From Streptomyces rugosispiralis (GTDB lineage Bacteria; Actinomycetota; Actinomycetes; Streptomycetales; Streptomycetaceae): a DNA stretch of 64,000 bases. The position numbers were made by a program, and so were the translations under genes. Positions 53,069 through 61,305 of this stretch are shown here, in pieces (position 1 is the first letter of the stretch; each line of letters begins with the position of its first letter). The DNA is taken from positions 124,001-188,000 of the forward strand of contig NZ_JANIAA010000001.1 in the NCBI RefSeq assembly GCF_024505145.1. The letters run 5' to 3'. The notes beneath the pieces were generated by a model, which made no database searches, was not told the DNA's origin, and saw only the letters and a list, made by a program, of their open reading frames with translations.

Positions 53069-53638
53069 CTAGCCGTCGGCGGCCACCTTCTTCGCGATGG
53101 CCCGCAGGAGATCGATCCGGATCATGCCGCTGCCCGCGCGCATGAGGCCCCAGTACAGGGCGAAGGCGCGTCGGGTGGCGGGATCGGTGTTCAGGACCCG
53201 GGTCTCGGTGGACAGCAGGGTGCCGTCGCCCTCGGGGGTGAGGCGGAAGTTCATCACCACCTTGGACCAGCCCGCCTCGTCGAAGTGTGCGAACGCCTCC
53301 GGGTCGCCGCGTTCGACGTCCGGGCGCGCGGGTCGCAGCGCGGTGTAGCGCGCGATGTCGCCGAGCACCACCTCATGGGGCGGGTCGGCGGCCATCTCCC
53401 GGGGTGCCATCGACTCCAGGACCCGCAGGTCCATGCCCTGGTGGGCGCCGGTGTCGACACCCTTGACCCAGGTCTTGGGGCCGCCGCGCACCCGCATCAG
53501 GCCGAGGGTCACGGCGAGTTCGCCGACTCTCAGGTCATTGAGTTCATGCCAGACCCGCTCCGGCGGGGCGTCGATCCGGCGACTGTGGTGTTCACGCTTG
53601 TCGAAGGTCGGCAGCAGTCGTTCCAGCGTCCAGCGCAT
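53069..53638 (-). CDS. SRPBCC-fold protein
   Basis: 189 residues. The Bet v1/START-like opening REHHSRRIDAPPERVWHELN and the cavity strands (WSKVVMNFRLTPEGDGTLLS, TETRVLN) identify the SRPBCC fold, which includes polyketide cyclases/aromatases and lipid binders. It overlaps the end of the glutamate-mutase-like large-subunit gene by 47 bases, so it is the last gene of the PKS operon. A role as cyclase or acyl-chain binder is inferred from context only. Confidence 0.78.
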   Translation of the reverse strand: MRWTLERLLPTFDKREHHSRRIDAPPERVWHELNDLRVGELAVTLGLMRVRGGPKTWVKGVDTGAHQGMDLRVLESMAPREMAADPPHEVVLGDIARYTALRPARPDVERGDPEAFAHFDEAGWSKVVMNFRLTPEGDGTLLSTETRVLNTDPATRRAFALYWGLMRAGSGMIRIDLLRAIAKKVAADG

Positions 53639-54917
53639 CGCTTGTCCTCGTGTCCTGGCTCCGCAGGGCCAGTAGATCGTGTGTGCGTTCCACGTACGAC
53701 AGCGCCGACAGCAACTCCGAGCTGCCGACGGCCTGTTCGCGTGTCCCGCCGGTGATGCCCCGGATGGGCATCGAGCCGACGGATGCCCAGCGCAGCCGCC
53801 CCGCCTCGTCGATGTAGCCGCGGGAGCGTCCGTGGTTGTCGGCGTGCAGGCAGTACGGCACGTCGAGATAGCCCTTGGCGAAGGCGCGCACCAGGGCCTG
53901 TCCGACGTCCGGGTGGAGGTCGAGCACGGCCTCGATGAGCTGCCGGGCCTCGGCGGCGATCCCGGTGTCCGGGGGCGGAGCCGGGTCCGGGGGTGTCCGG
54001 GTGGCCTCGGCCGCCGCGGCGGCGCCGGCGAACTCCAGCGCCTCGACGTTCTCCTCGATGGTGGGGATGCGGTACGACTCGGCCGGTGTCTTGACGATGA
54101 GCCGGGTGGCGCCCGTGCGGACGGCGAGTCCGGCGGCCGCGCGCAGCACCAGGAGGGCCCCGCCGTGGGTACGCGGGTACTTGCCCATGTACGCGTACAC
54201 CACGATGTGCCAGTCGGTGTCGTCCGGCAGGAACGCGGTGGCCAGCGACCGCAGCGCGGCCACCGCCTCCTCGTCCTGCCGGGCGTCGGTCTGCTGGGCG
54301 TAGCTGAGCGAGATGCTGCGCAGCCCGTGCCGGTGGAAGAAGAGCCCTTCGAGCACGGTGATGGCGATGAGCAGTCCGGGCGGGCACAGCTGGCCCATCA
54401 TGCACCCGCCGAAGCTCTCCAGATGGGGTTCGACGCCCCGGTCCCGCAGCTCCGCGAACCGCTCGCAGGAGCGTGCCCAGCCGGCGGTGGCCTCCCGCAG
54501 CGGGACCCGGCTGTAGGGCAGGCAGTACGAGACGGGCCCGCCCTCGGTGGCGTCCAGACCGGCCGCGACGAGGGCGGCGATGATGTCGTCCGGCAGCGCG
54601 GAGCCATGTCTGACCTGGACCGGGAAGTCGGGCCCCTGGATGCCGTCGAGCACGGCACGGGTGGTGTCCGGGCCGTGGGTGACGAGCGGATAGCCGTTGA
54701 GCGGGAGGGCGTCCGCGAGGGCGCGTCCCGCCGAGTCGTAGTCCTTCACCCGGGTGTAGCTGTCGAGGGTGAGGGTCCCGACGGTGGCCGCGCCCGCCCG
54801 CCGGACGGCGTCCAGGCCCGCGCGCATCCGCGCCGGGTCGCTGAACCCCATCCGGGGCTGGACGAGCAGGCCCGCGGAGCGCCCGGCGAGCCCGGCGAAG
54901 GAGCCGGTGGAGCTCAT
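53592..54917 (-). CDS. Glutamate mutase (methylaspartate mutase) large-subunit homologue
   Basis: 441 residues. The TIM-barrel B12 enzyme reads LNGYPLVTHGPDTTRAVLDG, PDFPVQVRHGSALPDDIIAA (Arg for substrate carboxylate), EGGPVSYCLPYSRVPLREAT, ESFGGCMMGQLCPPGLLIAI and LIVKTPAESYRIPTIEENVE, all in family order. Somewhat shorter than catabolic GlmE (about 480). With the small subunit it should rearrange glutamate to 3-methylaspartate or a related substrate by radical chemistry with adenosylcobalamin. It overlaps the small-subunit gene as ATGA. Confidence 0.85.
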   Translation of the reverse strand: MSSTGSFAGLAGRSAGLLVQPRMGFSDPARMRAGLDAVRRAGAATVGTLTLDSYTRVKDYDSAGRALADALPLNGYPLVTHGPDTTRAVLDGIQGPDFPVQVRHGSALPDDIIAALVAAGLDATEGGPVSYCLPYSRVPLREATAGWARSCERFAELRDRGVEPHLESFGGCMMGQLCPPGLLIAITVLEGLFFHRHGLRSISLSYAQQTDARQDEEAVAALRSLATAFLPDDTDWHIVVYAYMGKYPRTHGGALLVLRAAAGLAVRTGATRLIVKTPAESYRIPTIEENVEALEFAGAAAAAEATRTPPDPAPPPDTGIAAEARQLIEAVLDLHPDVGQALVRAFAKGYLDVPYCLHADNHGRSRGYIDEAGRLRWASVGSMPIRGITGGTREQAVGSSELLSALSYVERTHDLLALRSQDTRTSDALDAGTTAADLRQA

Positions 54918-55390
54918 GGGGCGGCAACCTCACGGCGGGGCTCGGCGCGGTCCTCCAGGGCGGCCAGGAACCGGCCGAGGGCGGCCGGATCGGCGTCGTC
55001 CTGGAACACGGCGCTGAACCCGGCCTCGACCAGCCGGCGCGCCATGCCCTCCGGGGCGCCCCCGGTGATGCCCAGCTTTCCGCCGATCACCACCGGGGTG
55101 TCCCGGGTCTCCGGGTCGGCCCGGAGCTTGCCGATCAGCCGGAGTCCGTCCGCCTGCCCATGACCGTTGACCGTACTGATCACCACCAGGTCGGGACGGA
55201 TCGCGGAGCATTCCTGGACCAGCAGTTCGTCCGCCACACACGCGCCGAGGTTGATGACGCGGTGGCCCATCTCCTCCAGCAGCAGCTGGAGGAAGACGAG
55301 GTTCCAGGTGTGGGAGTCCGAGGACACGCTGCTGAGCAGTACGGTGCGGCCGCGCGGGGCGACGGCCGCGTTGACGGGGTTCATGAGCAT
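54914..55390 (-). CDS. Glutamate mutase small (B12-binding) subunit homologue
   Basis: 158 residues with a flavodoxin-like cobalamin-binding fold. SSVSSDSHTWNLVFLQLLLE contains the Asp-x-His of the base-off B12 motif (His27 is the cobalt ligand), though the usual downstream Gly is Asn. VVISTVNGHGQADGLRLIG and PVVIGGKLGITGG complete the nucleotide-tail pocket. Pairs with the large subunit next to it. In other actinomycetes such pairs feed 3-methylaspartate into peptides, tetramates and macrolactams. Confidence 0.85.
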   Translation of the reverse strand: MLMNPVNAAVAPRGRTVLLSSVSSDSHTWNLVFLQLLLEEMGHRVINLGACVADELLVQECSAIRPDLVVISTVNGHGQADGLRLIGKLRADPETRDTPVVIGGKLGITGGAPEGMARRLVEAGFSAVFQDDADPAALGRFLAALEDRAEPRREVAAP

Positions 55391-55408
55391 GGGATCTCTC
55401 TCCTGGCC

Positions 55409-56140
55409 TCAGCCGCAGCCGCCGGCGGAGTCGGAGTCGTAGGCGCCGACCCGGTCCAGCAGTGCGGCCGGCACCTGGTCGTCCGCGGGTACGGCCACCG
55501 GCTCGGCCACGTCCACCCCGGCCTTCCGCAGGGCCGGGATCAGCTCGTCGAGGAAGTCGTCGACCCGGTCCAGGCCCCAGAAGCGGTGGCGTCCGGCCTT
55601 GAAGTACGGGATGCCGAACACATCGTCGTCGTAGGCGGCGGCGAGGGCGTCCACCCCTTCGGCGCGCAGCGCGGGGTCGTGGACGGCGGCCACCATCTCG
55701 TCGCCGTCGAACCCGGCCGCCTCGGCCACCCTGTGCAGCACCCCGGCGTCGCAGATGTTCTCGCCGCGCTCCCAGCGCGCCGCGGTCACCGCCGCGTAGA
55801 ACTCGCGCTCACGGCCGAGGTGGCGCGCCTTCAGCCAGGCCAGATGCGGTACCTCCCACCACGGGTCGATGTCCACCGGCCAGGACATGGTGTATCCGAA
55901 GCGGGTGGAGAGCCGCTTGGTGTCCTGGAGGATGTAGAGGTGCTTGGCCTTGCTCATCTGGGTGTAGTGGAAGCCGGAGTCGCGCTCCTCCAGCGCGGCC
56001 CGGGTCTTCTCGTCCGGATCCCAGTACGGGTAGTACTCGATGACCTCGGGGGCTTGCGGGAAGCGCGCCTCTAGCCGCTTGAGCCCCATCCAGCTGAACG
56101 GGGAGCGCAGGTTGAAGTACAGGCGGGGCGGTCGCTTCAT
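55409..56140 (-). CDS. GST-kappa/DsbA-fold protein (2-hydroxychromene-2-carboxylate-isomerase-like)
   Basis: 243 residues from ATG 56140 (overlapping the upstream stop as ATGA). PRLYFNLRSPFSWMGLKRLE is the N-terminal thioredoxin-like strand with Ser-Pro-Phe in place of CxxC, so it is not a disulfide oxidase. DVFGIPYFKAGRHRFWGLDR is the C-terminal family hallmark. Relatives are glutathione- or thiol-dependent cis-trans isomerases. In a polyene PKS operon, double-bond isomerisation is an attractive but unproven role. Confidence 0.78.
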   Translation of the reverse strand: MKRPPRLYFNLRSPFSWMGLKRLEARFPQAPEVIEYYPYWDPDEKTRAALEERDSGFHYTQMSKAKHLYILQDTKRLSTRFGYTMSWPVDIDPWWEVPHLAWLKARHLGREREFYAAVTAARWERGENICDAGVLHRVAEAAGFDGDEMVAAVHDPALRAEGVDALAAAYDDDVFGIPYFKAGRHRFWGLDRVDDFLDELIPALRKAGVDVAEPVAVPADDQVPAALLDRVGAYDSDSAGGCG

Positions 56141-57090
56141 CGGGCGTCCCCCAGCAGCGCGGCGCGGGTGGTGTCGTCGAACTCGGCGAGGGTGCCCGCC
56201 AGTTCGCCGCGGCTGACGGCGTAGCCGTGCATGATGGTCCCGGTGGCGGTGTACACCAGCCGGCCGTCGCGGTGGACGTAGGTGTCGAAGGTGGCGGTGT
56301 ACATCACGTCCTTGACGATCTCCTGGACGGTGAACACGGTGTGCAGGGTCTCCTCCATGAGGGCGTCGGCGAGCATGCGCACCCGGGCCCGGGACACCAC
56401 GGGGATCCAGCCGCGCTCCACGAGCATGGTGCGGATGGAGATGCCGCGGTCCTCCAGGAAGCGGTCCACGACCTCCTCCATGGCCCGGACGTAGCCGGAG
56501 TGCTGGAGCCGGTCGGAGAAGTGGCAGTAGAAGTACGGGATCCGCCAGGACCACAGGAACGCGTTGGAGCCGGGCGGGGTGAGGACGGCGGGCAGGTCGC
56601 TCTCGGCGACGGCCCGGGGTTCGTGGTCCGCGGCGTCGGCGAGGGCGGCCACCTCGGGGACGGTGTAGGGCTCCAGGTGGGCGGGGACGGGCTGGATGCC
56701 GGCCGGGGCGTCCTGCAGCGTGACCAGGGCGACCCGGATCTTGCCGGTGAGGACGGTGACGGTCGCGCCGTCCCGCTCGACGGTCAGCCGGACCTTGAAC
56801 GGGGCGCCGTGGCCGGGCTTGGGCTTGCCCGGCTCCACGATGGCGGTCACCTCGTCGTCGATGCCGAGCGTGGCGGGCAGGCTGACCGAGTGGTCGACGA
56901 TCTCCAGGCCGAGGCCGTAGGTGTGGTACAGCGTCTCCGCGCCCACCCCGCGCTCGCGGAAGTACTGGAGGACCGCCTCCTCCGTCAGATACATGAAGTG
57001 CTTGAAGCCGATCCAGGTGCGGATGTTGGCGCCCTCGTAGCGGGGCCTGCCCACGGGGGTGGTGAGGGTGCCGTCCAGCAGCTCCGTCAT
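56137..57090 (-). CDS. Double-hotdog acyl thioesterase-like protein
   Basis: 317 residues from ATG 57090, chosen because AAAGGA is six bases upstream; ATG 57096 overlaps the previous stop but lacks spacing. Two tandem hotdog domains: GANIRTWIGFKHFMYLTEEA (first) and FYCHFSDRLQHSGYVRAMEE (second), the latter with 4HBT-type D-x-x-x-H-x-x. The layout recalls plant/bacterial FatA-like acyl-ACP thioesterases. It could release or edit chains from the ACP. Confidence 0.75.
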   Translation of the reverse strand: MTELLDGTLTTPVGRPRYEGANIRTWIGFKHFMYLTEEAVLQYFRERGVGAETLYHTYGLGLEIVDHSVSLPATLGIDDEVTAIVEPGKPKPGHGAPFKVRLTVERDGATVTVLTGKIRVALVTLQDAPAGIQPVPAHLEPYTVPEVAALADAADHEPRAVAESDLPAVLTPPGSNAFLWSWRIPYFYCHFSDRLQHSGYVRAMEEVVDRFLEDRGISIRTMLVERGWIPVVSRARVRMLADALMEETLHTVFTVQEIVKDVMYTATFDTYVHRDGRLVYTATGTIMHGYAVSRGELAGTLAEFDDTTRAALLGDAR

Positions 57091-57092
57091 GG

Positions 57093-57995
57093 TCATTCCT
57101 TTGTGGTGAGAAGGGTCGTGGCGAGCGGGGTGGTCGCCGGGAGGGCGGTGCGGTCGTCCAGGAAGCCGGCGATGTCCGCGCCGACGTCCCCGGGCTGCTC
57201 CGCGTGGCAGAAGTGGGTGTAGCCGGGGCGTCTGCGGACGGTCGCCGCGGGCATGGCCGCGGCCAGGGCCGCCGCGCGGTCCTCGGACAACGAGGCGTCG
57301 CCGTGCCCGGCCAGGACGAGGGTGGGCACGGTGACGGAGCCCAGGTCCAGTTCGGTGGTGCCGGTGAACTGCAGGAACAGGCTGAGGAATCCGACCGGGC
57401 CGATCCGCTCGACCGTGGTGTCGGCCATGGCGGAGAGCACCTCGGGGTCCAGGTCCCCGGCCCGGCTGCCCAGTCCGACGCGTACGCCGTCGGCGATGAT
57501 CTGCCGGAAGCCGGCCAGCGCCGCGTCGTGCAGGGGCCAGTCCACCCGGAGGGTGTCGGGGCGGAAGAACGGGGCGAGGAGCACCGCGGCGCGCGGCTGG
57601 GGCGCGCCGTCCCGGTCGGCCAGGTGTTCCAGGACGGCGTTGGCGCCGAAGGAGTGGCCGATCAGGATGTCGACGGGCTCGGGCACCAGGTCGAGCGCCT
57701 CGCGCAGCCAGTGCGCGGGGGTGCCGTGGTGCCGCCAGCGGTAGCGGTTGCCCGCGCGCCACGGCAGGTCGAGGGCGTAGGTCCGGCAGCGGCCCGCCAG
57801 CTCTCCGGCCAGCGGCCGCCATCCGGCCCATCCGCCTTCGAGACCGTGCACCAGGGCCGCCACGGGAGGGCCGGGATGCCGTGCCGGGGACGGCATCCCC
57901 AGTACGGCCAGCCGCTCCCCCGCCCCGCGGGCCTCGGCCACCGCTGTCCACCGGTCGGGCACGGGTTCCGGGCGCGCCCCGTTCGGCTCCGCCAT
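57093..57995 (-). CDS. Alpha/beta-fold hydrolase
   Basis: 300 residues. Oxyanion region ALVHGLEGGWAGWRPLAGEL, nucleophile elbow LIGHSFGANAVLEHLADR (Ser), Asp in LVLAGHGDASLSED and His in PGYTHFCHAEQP. The cap domain holds FRPDTLRVDWPLHDAALAGF. Probably a thioesterase, cyclase or amide/ester-forming hydrolase of the pathway; sequence alone does not separate these. Its stop overlaps a possible start of the next gene as ATGA. Confidence 0.82.
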   Translation of the reverse strand: MAEPNGARPEPVPDRWTAVAEARGAGERLAVLGMPSPARHPGPPVAALVHGLEGGWAGWRPLAGELAGRCRTYALDLPWRAGNRYRWRHHGTPAHWLREALDLVPEPVDILIGHSFGANAVLEHLADRDGAPQPRAAVLLAPFFRPDTLRVDWPLHDAALAGFRQIIADGVRVGLGSRAGDLDPEVLSAMADTTVERIGPVGFLSLFLQFTGTTELDLGSVTVPTLVLAGHGDASLSEDRAAALAAAMPAATVRRRPGYTHFCHAEQPGDVGADIAGFLDDRTALPATTPLATTLLTTKE

Positions 57996-57996
57996 G

Positions 57997-59019
57997 TCAG
58001 CCTCCTCCCGCGGGGGCGGGGACGTCCGCCGGGTCGAGCCGCACCGAGGCGTAGCCGTCCTCGCCGTCGCCGCAGGTGATCAGCGCCCCGCCCGGTCCGG
58101 ACGGCTGACCGGAGCCCAACCAGGCGGCGGCGACGGCCAGTTGGACCACGCCGAGCGCTCCGTAGACCTCCCCCAGATGCGGGGTGAGGTCGATGCCGCC
58201 ACCGGCCCCCGGCGCCCCGGGGGCGGTGAGCCGGAGCGCGGCGGGCGGCGTGAGAGCCTGTGTCACATCCCCGGCCGGGGATGTGACACAGGCTCTGAGG
58301 TCGTCGGCGATGTCGTCCGGCCGGGTGTGGCGGCGTACGTTCCCCAGGCGCGGTCCGGCCCCGCCGGGCTCCAGTACGACGCAGGCGGCGGCCGCCCGGA
58401 GCGGGACCGGCACCGTGGTGCCGGGCGCGGCCGGGCGGAGGGCGGCCAGCCCGCCGGCCACCTCGTCATCGGGTTCGACCCCGACCACCACGACCCGGCG
58501 GGCGCGCTCGCCGCGCAGCAGCAGGACGCCCAGCCGGATGGCGTCCAGGCCGGAGGTGGCGCCGGAGCACACCATCAGATTGGGCCCGGTGAAGCCGTAG
58601 CGGATGGCGAGGGTACTGGCGATCACGTTGCTGGAGGCGTTGGGGCCGTTCAGCGGGGAGACGTCGTGGGCGGAGCCGGCCCGCATCCCGGTCACGATGT
58701 CGCGGACGGTCCGCGCGTTGCCGACGTTGGAGCTGACGACGACGGCGGTGTGCTCCGCTCCGGGGAGCGGTTCGGTGAGCTTGCCCGGGGGCAGTCCGAA
58801 GGCGCGGTGGACCGCGCACAGCGCCAGCCGGGTCGCGTCCTCCTTGAACAGCAGCCCCTTGCGGCCCAGTACGGTGTGCGCCTGGTCCGGGCCGCAGGCC
58901 GGTTCCGGGGCCACGGAGGCGAAGAGGTCCCGCGCCGCGGTCGCCACGGAGCCACCGATCGGGTCGGGCACATGGAGGGCGTGCGCGGTGACGGTCACAC
59001 CGTCGGGGTTCATGGTCAT
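57997..59019 (-). CDS. Degenerate ketosynthase-family protein (fourth KS/CLF homologue)
   Basis: 340 residues, short for a ketosynthase. The thiolase-like core is visible: LNGPNASSNVIASTLAIRYG, LMVCSGATSGLDAIRLGVLL (a Cys at the nucleophile position) and RVVVVGVEPDDEVAGGLAAL. The two catalytic His motifs are lost: no HGTGT, and the GH motif is replaced by GEVYGALGVVQ. A 44-base palindrome interrupts the place where HGTGT would be. It is probably structural or non-condensing, perhaps a partner of the preceding KS. Start ATG 59019 overlaps that gene's stop as ATGA. Confidence 0.75.
   Translation of the reverse strand: MTMNPDGVTVTAHALHVPDPIGGSVATAARDLFASVAPEPACGPDQAHTVLGRKGLLFKEDATRLALCAVHRAFGLPPGKLTEPLPGAEHTAVVVSSNVGNARTVRDIVTGMRAGSAHDVSPLNGPNASSNVIASTLAIRYGFTGPNLMVCSGATSGLDAIRLGVLLLRGERARRVVVVGVEPDDEVAGGLAALRPAAPGTTVPVPLRAAAACVVLEPGGAGPRLGNVRRHTRPDDIADDLRACVTSPAGDVTQALTPPAALRLTAPGAPGAGGGIDLTPHLGEVYGALGVVQLAVAAAWLGSGQPSGPGGALITCGDGEDGYASVRLDPADVPAPAGGG
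58253..58296. repeat. 44-base perfect palindrome inside a ketosynthase-family gene
   Basis: Bases 58253-58274 are the exact reverse complement of 58275-58296, with no loop. The outer end is AGAGCCTGTGTCACATCCCC on each strand. It encodes RACVTSPAGDVTQAL in the gene frame, which has no counterpart in intact ketosynthases at that position. It looks like a small inserted palindromic element or the fused ends of a former insertion. Confidence 0.85.
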
Positions 59020-60152
59020 CGCTCCACCCTGATCACGCTGACGGCGTTGACTCCGCCGAATCCGAAGGCGTTGACCTGGGCCACCCGGGCAGCGCAGGGC
59101 GCGGGTTCACCGATGACCAGCCGCAGTCCGGCGGCCGCCTCGATCGGCTCGGCGAGCCCCGCCGTGGCGGGCACCGACCCGGAGCGCATCGCCCAGGCGG
59201 CGACGAGCAGGCTCATCAGCGCCGCGCTGCCGGAGGTGTGGCCGATGGCGCCCTTGATGCCGGTCACCAGCGGGCCCGGCGCGGCACCGGCGAAGACCGT
59301 GTCCAGGGCGGCGGCCTCGGTCGGGTCGTTGAGCGCGGTGCCGGTGCCATGGGCGAGGACCAGGCCGATGTCGTGCGGGGTGACCTCGGCACGGCGGTGG
59401 GCGTCCCGCATGGCCGCGACGATGCCGCCCACGTCCGGGGCGGTCTCGTGGTGGGCGTCGCAGGAGAGCCCGGTGGCGAGGACGGTGGCGAGCGCGCCGG
59501 ACCCGGCGTCGGCGGCCCGCCGCAGGACCACCGCGACCGCGCCCTCGCCCAGCAGGACTCCGGCGCGGCCCTCCTGGAAGGGCCGGAGCGCGGGTGTGGG
59601 GGCGTCGGCCACCCGGCCGATCATGGTGAGCATGGATTCGCTCATCGCGTCGCAGCCCGCCGCCACGACCGCGTCGGCCTCGCCCGCCGCGAGCAGGTCC
59701 TGGGCGAGCGCGAGGGCGTGGCCGGACGCGGAGCAGGCGTTGGACACCGTGATCACCTCGGTGACCTCGGGCAGCACCTCCCGGACCGCGGTGGTGAAGT
59801 GCAGATTCCGGCGGCGCACCGGGACCCCGTCCACGGCCCAGCGCTCCATGGCCCGCAGCTCGCGCAGTCCGGTGCCGACGATGACGGACACCCGCTCGAC
59901 GGCCGGGTTCACCCCGGCCTGGCGGACCGCGCCGAGAACGCAGCGGGCGAGCCAGCGCCCGGCCCGCAGCGGCGGTTCGGGCTCGGCGTCGGCGGTGTCG
60001 TCGACGTGATAGCCACGGGTGACGTTGATGCGGCCGGTGTCGTAGAACCGCAGGTCCTGGCTGCCGTCGACGCCCTTGGCCAGGGCGGCGAAGGTGGTGT
60101 CGGTGCCGCCGTGGCAGGTGAGCAGATCAGCTCCGGTGATCGCCACGTGCAC
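59016..60152 (-). CDS. Beta-ketoacyl synthase with complete catalytic triad
   Basis: 378 residues. Cys140 in ITVSNACSASGHAL, His268 in LAHGTGTALNDPTE and His305 in KGAIGHTSGSA form the decarboxylating condensing triad. The N-terminus is shorter than in FabF. In highly reducing type II systems a second active KS often handles initiation or a different chain length. It overlaps the preceding CLF gene by 26 bases. Confidence 0.87.
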   Translation of the reverse strand: MHVAITGADLLTCHGGTDTTFAALAKGVDGSQDLRFYDTGRINVTRGYHVDDTADAEPEPPLRAGRWLARCVLGAVRQAGVNPAVERVSVIVGTGLRELRAMERWAVDGVPVRRRNLHFTTAVREVLPEVTEVITVSNACSASGHALALAQDLLAAGEADAVVAAGCDAMSESMLTMIGRVADAPTPALRPFQEGRAGVLLGEGAVAVVLRRAADAGSGALATVLATGLSCDAHHETAPDVGGIVAAMRDAHRRAEVTPHDIGLVLAHGTGTALNDPTEAAALDTVFAGAAPGPLVTGIKGAIGHTSGSAALMSLLVAAWAMRSGSVPATAGLAEPIEAAAGLRLVIGEPAPCAARVAQVNAFGFGGVNAVSVIRVER

Positions 60153-61305
60153 GGTGCCACCCCCTCAGTACGGCCGCGCCGACACCGCCGTCCGGAGAGA
60201 CCGAGGTGACCACGGACACCGCGCCGTCCAGCTCCGGGTGGCCGCGGTGGCCGGCCAGCAGGGCGGCCAGCTGCAGCGAACCGGAGGCGCTCTGGCACTC
60301 GCCGACCCACTCCTTGGCCCGCACCCGCCACACCCCGGCGCCGAGCGCGGCCTCGATGCCACGGCGCTCGATGTCGTCCAGGCGGGCGATTCCGCTCTCG
60401 CCGGTGGCGACCGCCCGCACCTGGGACGGCTCCACCCCGGCGCGGCGCAGGGCGCGGCCGACGCAGTCGGCGAGCCCGGCTCCGGCGTCGGGCTCCCGGC
60501 CCGGGGCGCCGTAGGTGCCGACCTCGACGGCCAGGATCTCGGCGTCGGGGGTGCGTCCCTGGGCGCGTACCGCCTCGGCGTTCTCCACCACGAAGACGGC
60601 GGAGCCCTCGCCGACCTTGACCCGGCCCTCCTCGGCGGCGTGCTGGCGGTGGCTGAACCAGGCGGTGTGCGGGCTGAACTCCTCGACGGAGCCGACGAGC
60701 AGGGCGTCCGCGTAGCCGCGCCGGATCTGGTTGCGGGCGTAGCGCAGGGCGCTCAGCCCGGCGAGCCGGCCGCCGGCGACGGTGGCGTTGACGCCCTTGA
60801 GCCCCAGCCAGATCGCGGACTGGCCGGCCGCGCAGTTCATCACGGTATTGGGGAACAGCACCGGGTTGACCAGGAACGGCCGGTCGCCCTCCAGGGTTTC
60901 CCGGCTGTAGTCGCTGGTGGCCTTGATGCTGCCGGCGGTGGTGCCCAGGACGATGCCGAACCGGTCGCGGTTGTCGTCGGTGACGGTCAGGTCCGTGTCG
61001 TCGAGGGCGAGGGTGCAGCCGAGCAGACCGAGGGAGGTGCTGCGGTCGAAGAAGCTGGTGCCCTTGCGGCCGAGGTGGTCCCGGACCGAGAAGTCGGGCA
61101 TGGCGAACGCCTGGTCCTCGGGCAGGTCCTCGTCAAACATGCCGGTGACGTCGCGCAGCCCGCTGCGGCCCTCGCCGATGGCGGTGGTGAACTCGTCGGC
61201 CCCGATGGCCAGGGAGGTGACGACGCCCCAGCCGGTGATGGCCAGGGTGTGCTCCCGGACGTCCTGGCCGCTGGTGGGGTCCGGGTTGATGGCGGTGGCG
61301 TTCAT
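60127..61305 (-). CDS. Chain-length-factor-like KS-beta
   Basis: 392 residues from ATG 61305, overlapping the KS-alpha stop as ATGA. KS fold throughout (TLAITGWGVVTSLAIGADEF, PNTVMNCAAGQSAIWLGLKG), but the nucleophile position reads NATVAGGRLAGL without Cys, and both His motifs are replaced (AVATGESGIARLDD, WVGECQSASGS). This is what defines the chain-length factor partner of KS-alpha. The heterodimer sets chain length. Confidence 0.85.
   Translation of the reverse strand: MNATAINPDPTSGQDVREHTLAITGWGVVTSLAIGADEFTTAIGEGRSGLRDVTGMFDEDLPEDQAFAMPDFSVRDHLGRKGTSFFDRSTSLGLLGCTLALDDTDLTVTDDNRDRFGIVLGTTAGSIKATSDYSRETLEGDRPFLVNPVLFPNTVMNCAAGQSAIWLGLKGVNATVAGGRLAGLSALRYARNQIRRGYADALLVGSVEEFSPHTAWFSHRQHAAEEGRVKVGEGSAVFVVENAEAVRAQGRTPDAEILAVEVGTYGAPGREPDAGAGLADCVGRALRRAGVEPSQVRAVATGESGIARLDDIERRGIEAALGAGVWRVRAKEWVGECQSASGSLQLAALLAGHRGHPELDGAVSVVTSVSPDGGVGAAVLRGWHRARGDHRS

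Noticed and set aside
55409..56140. DsbA-like thiol oxidoreductase assignment
   Set aside because: No CxxC motif; the N-terminal Ser-Pro-Phe and overall layout fit the GST-kappa/HCCA-isomerase branch.
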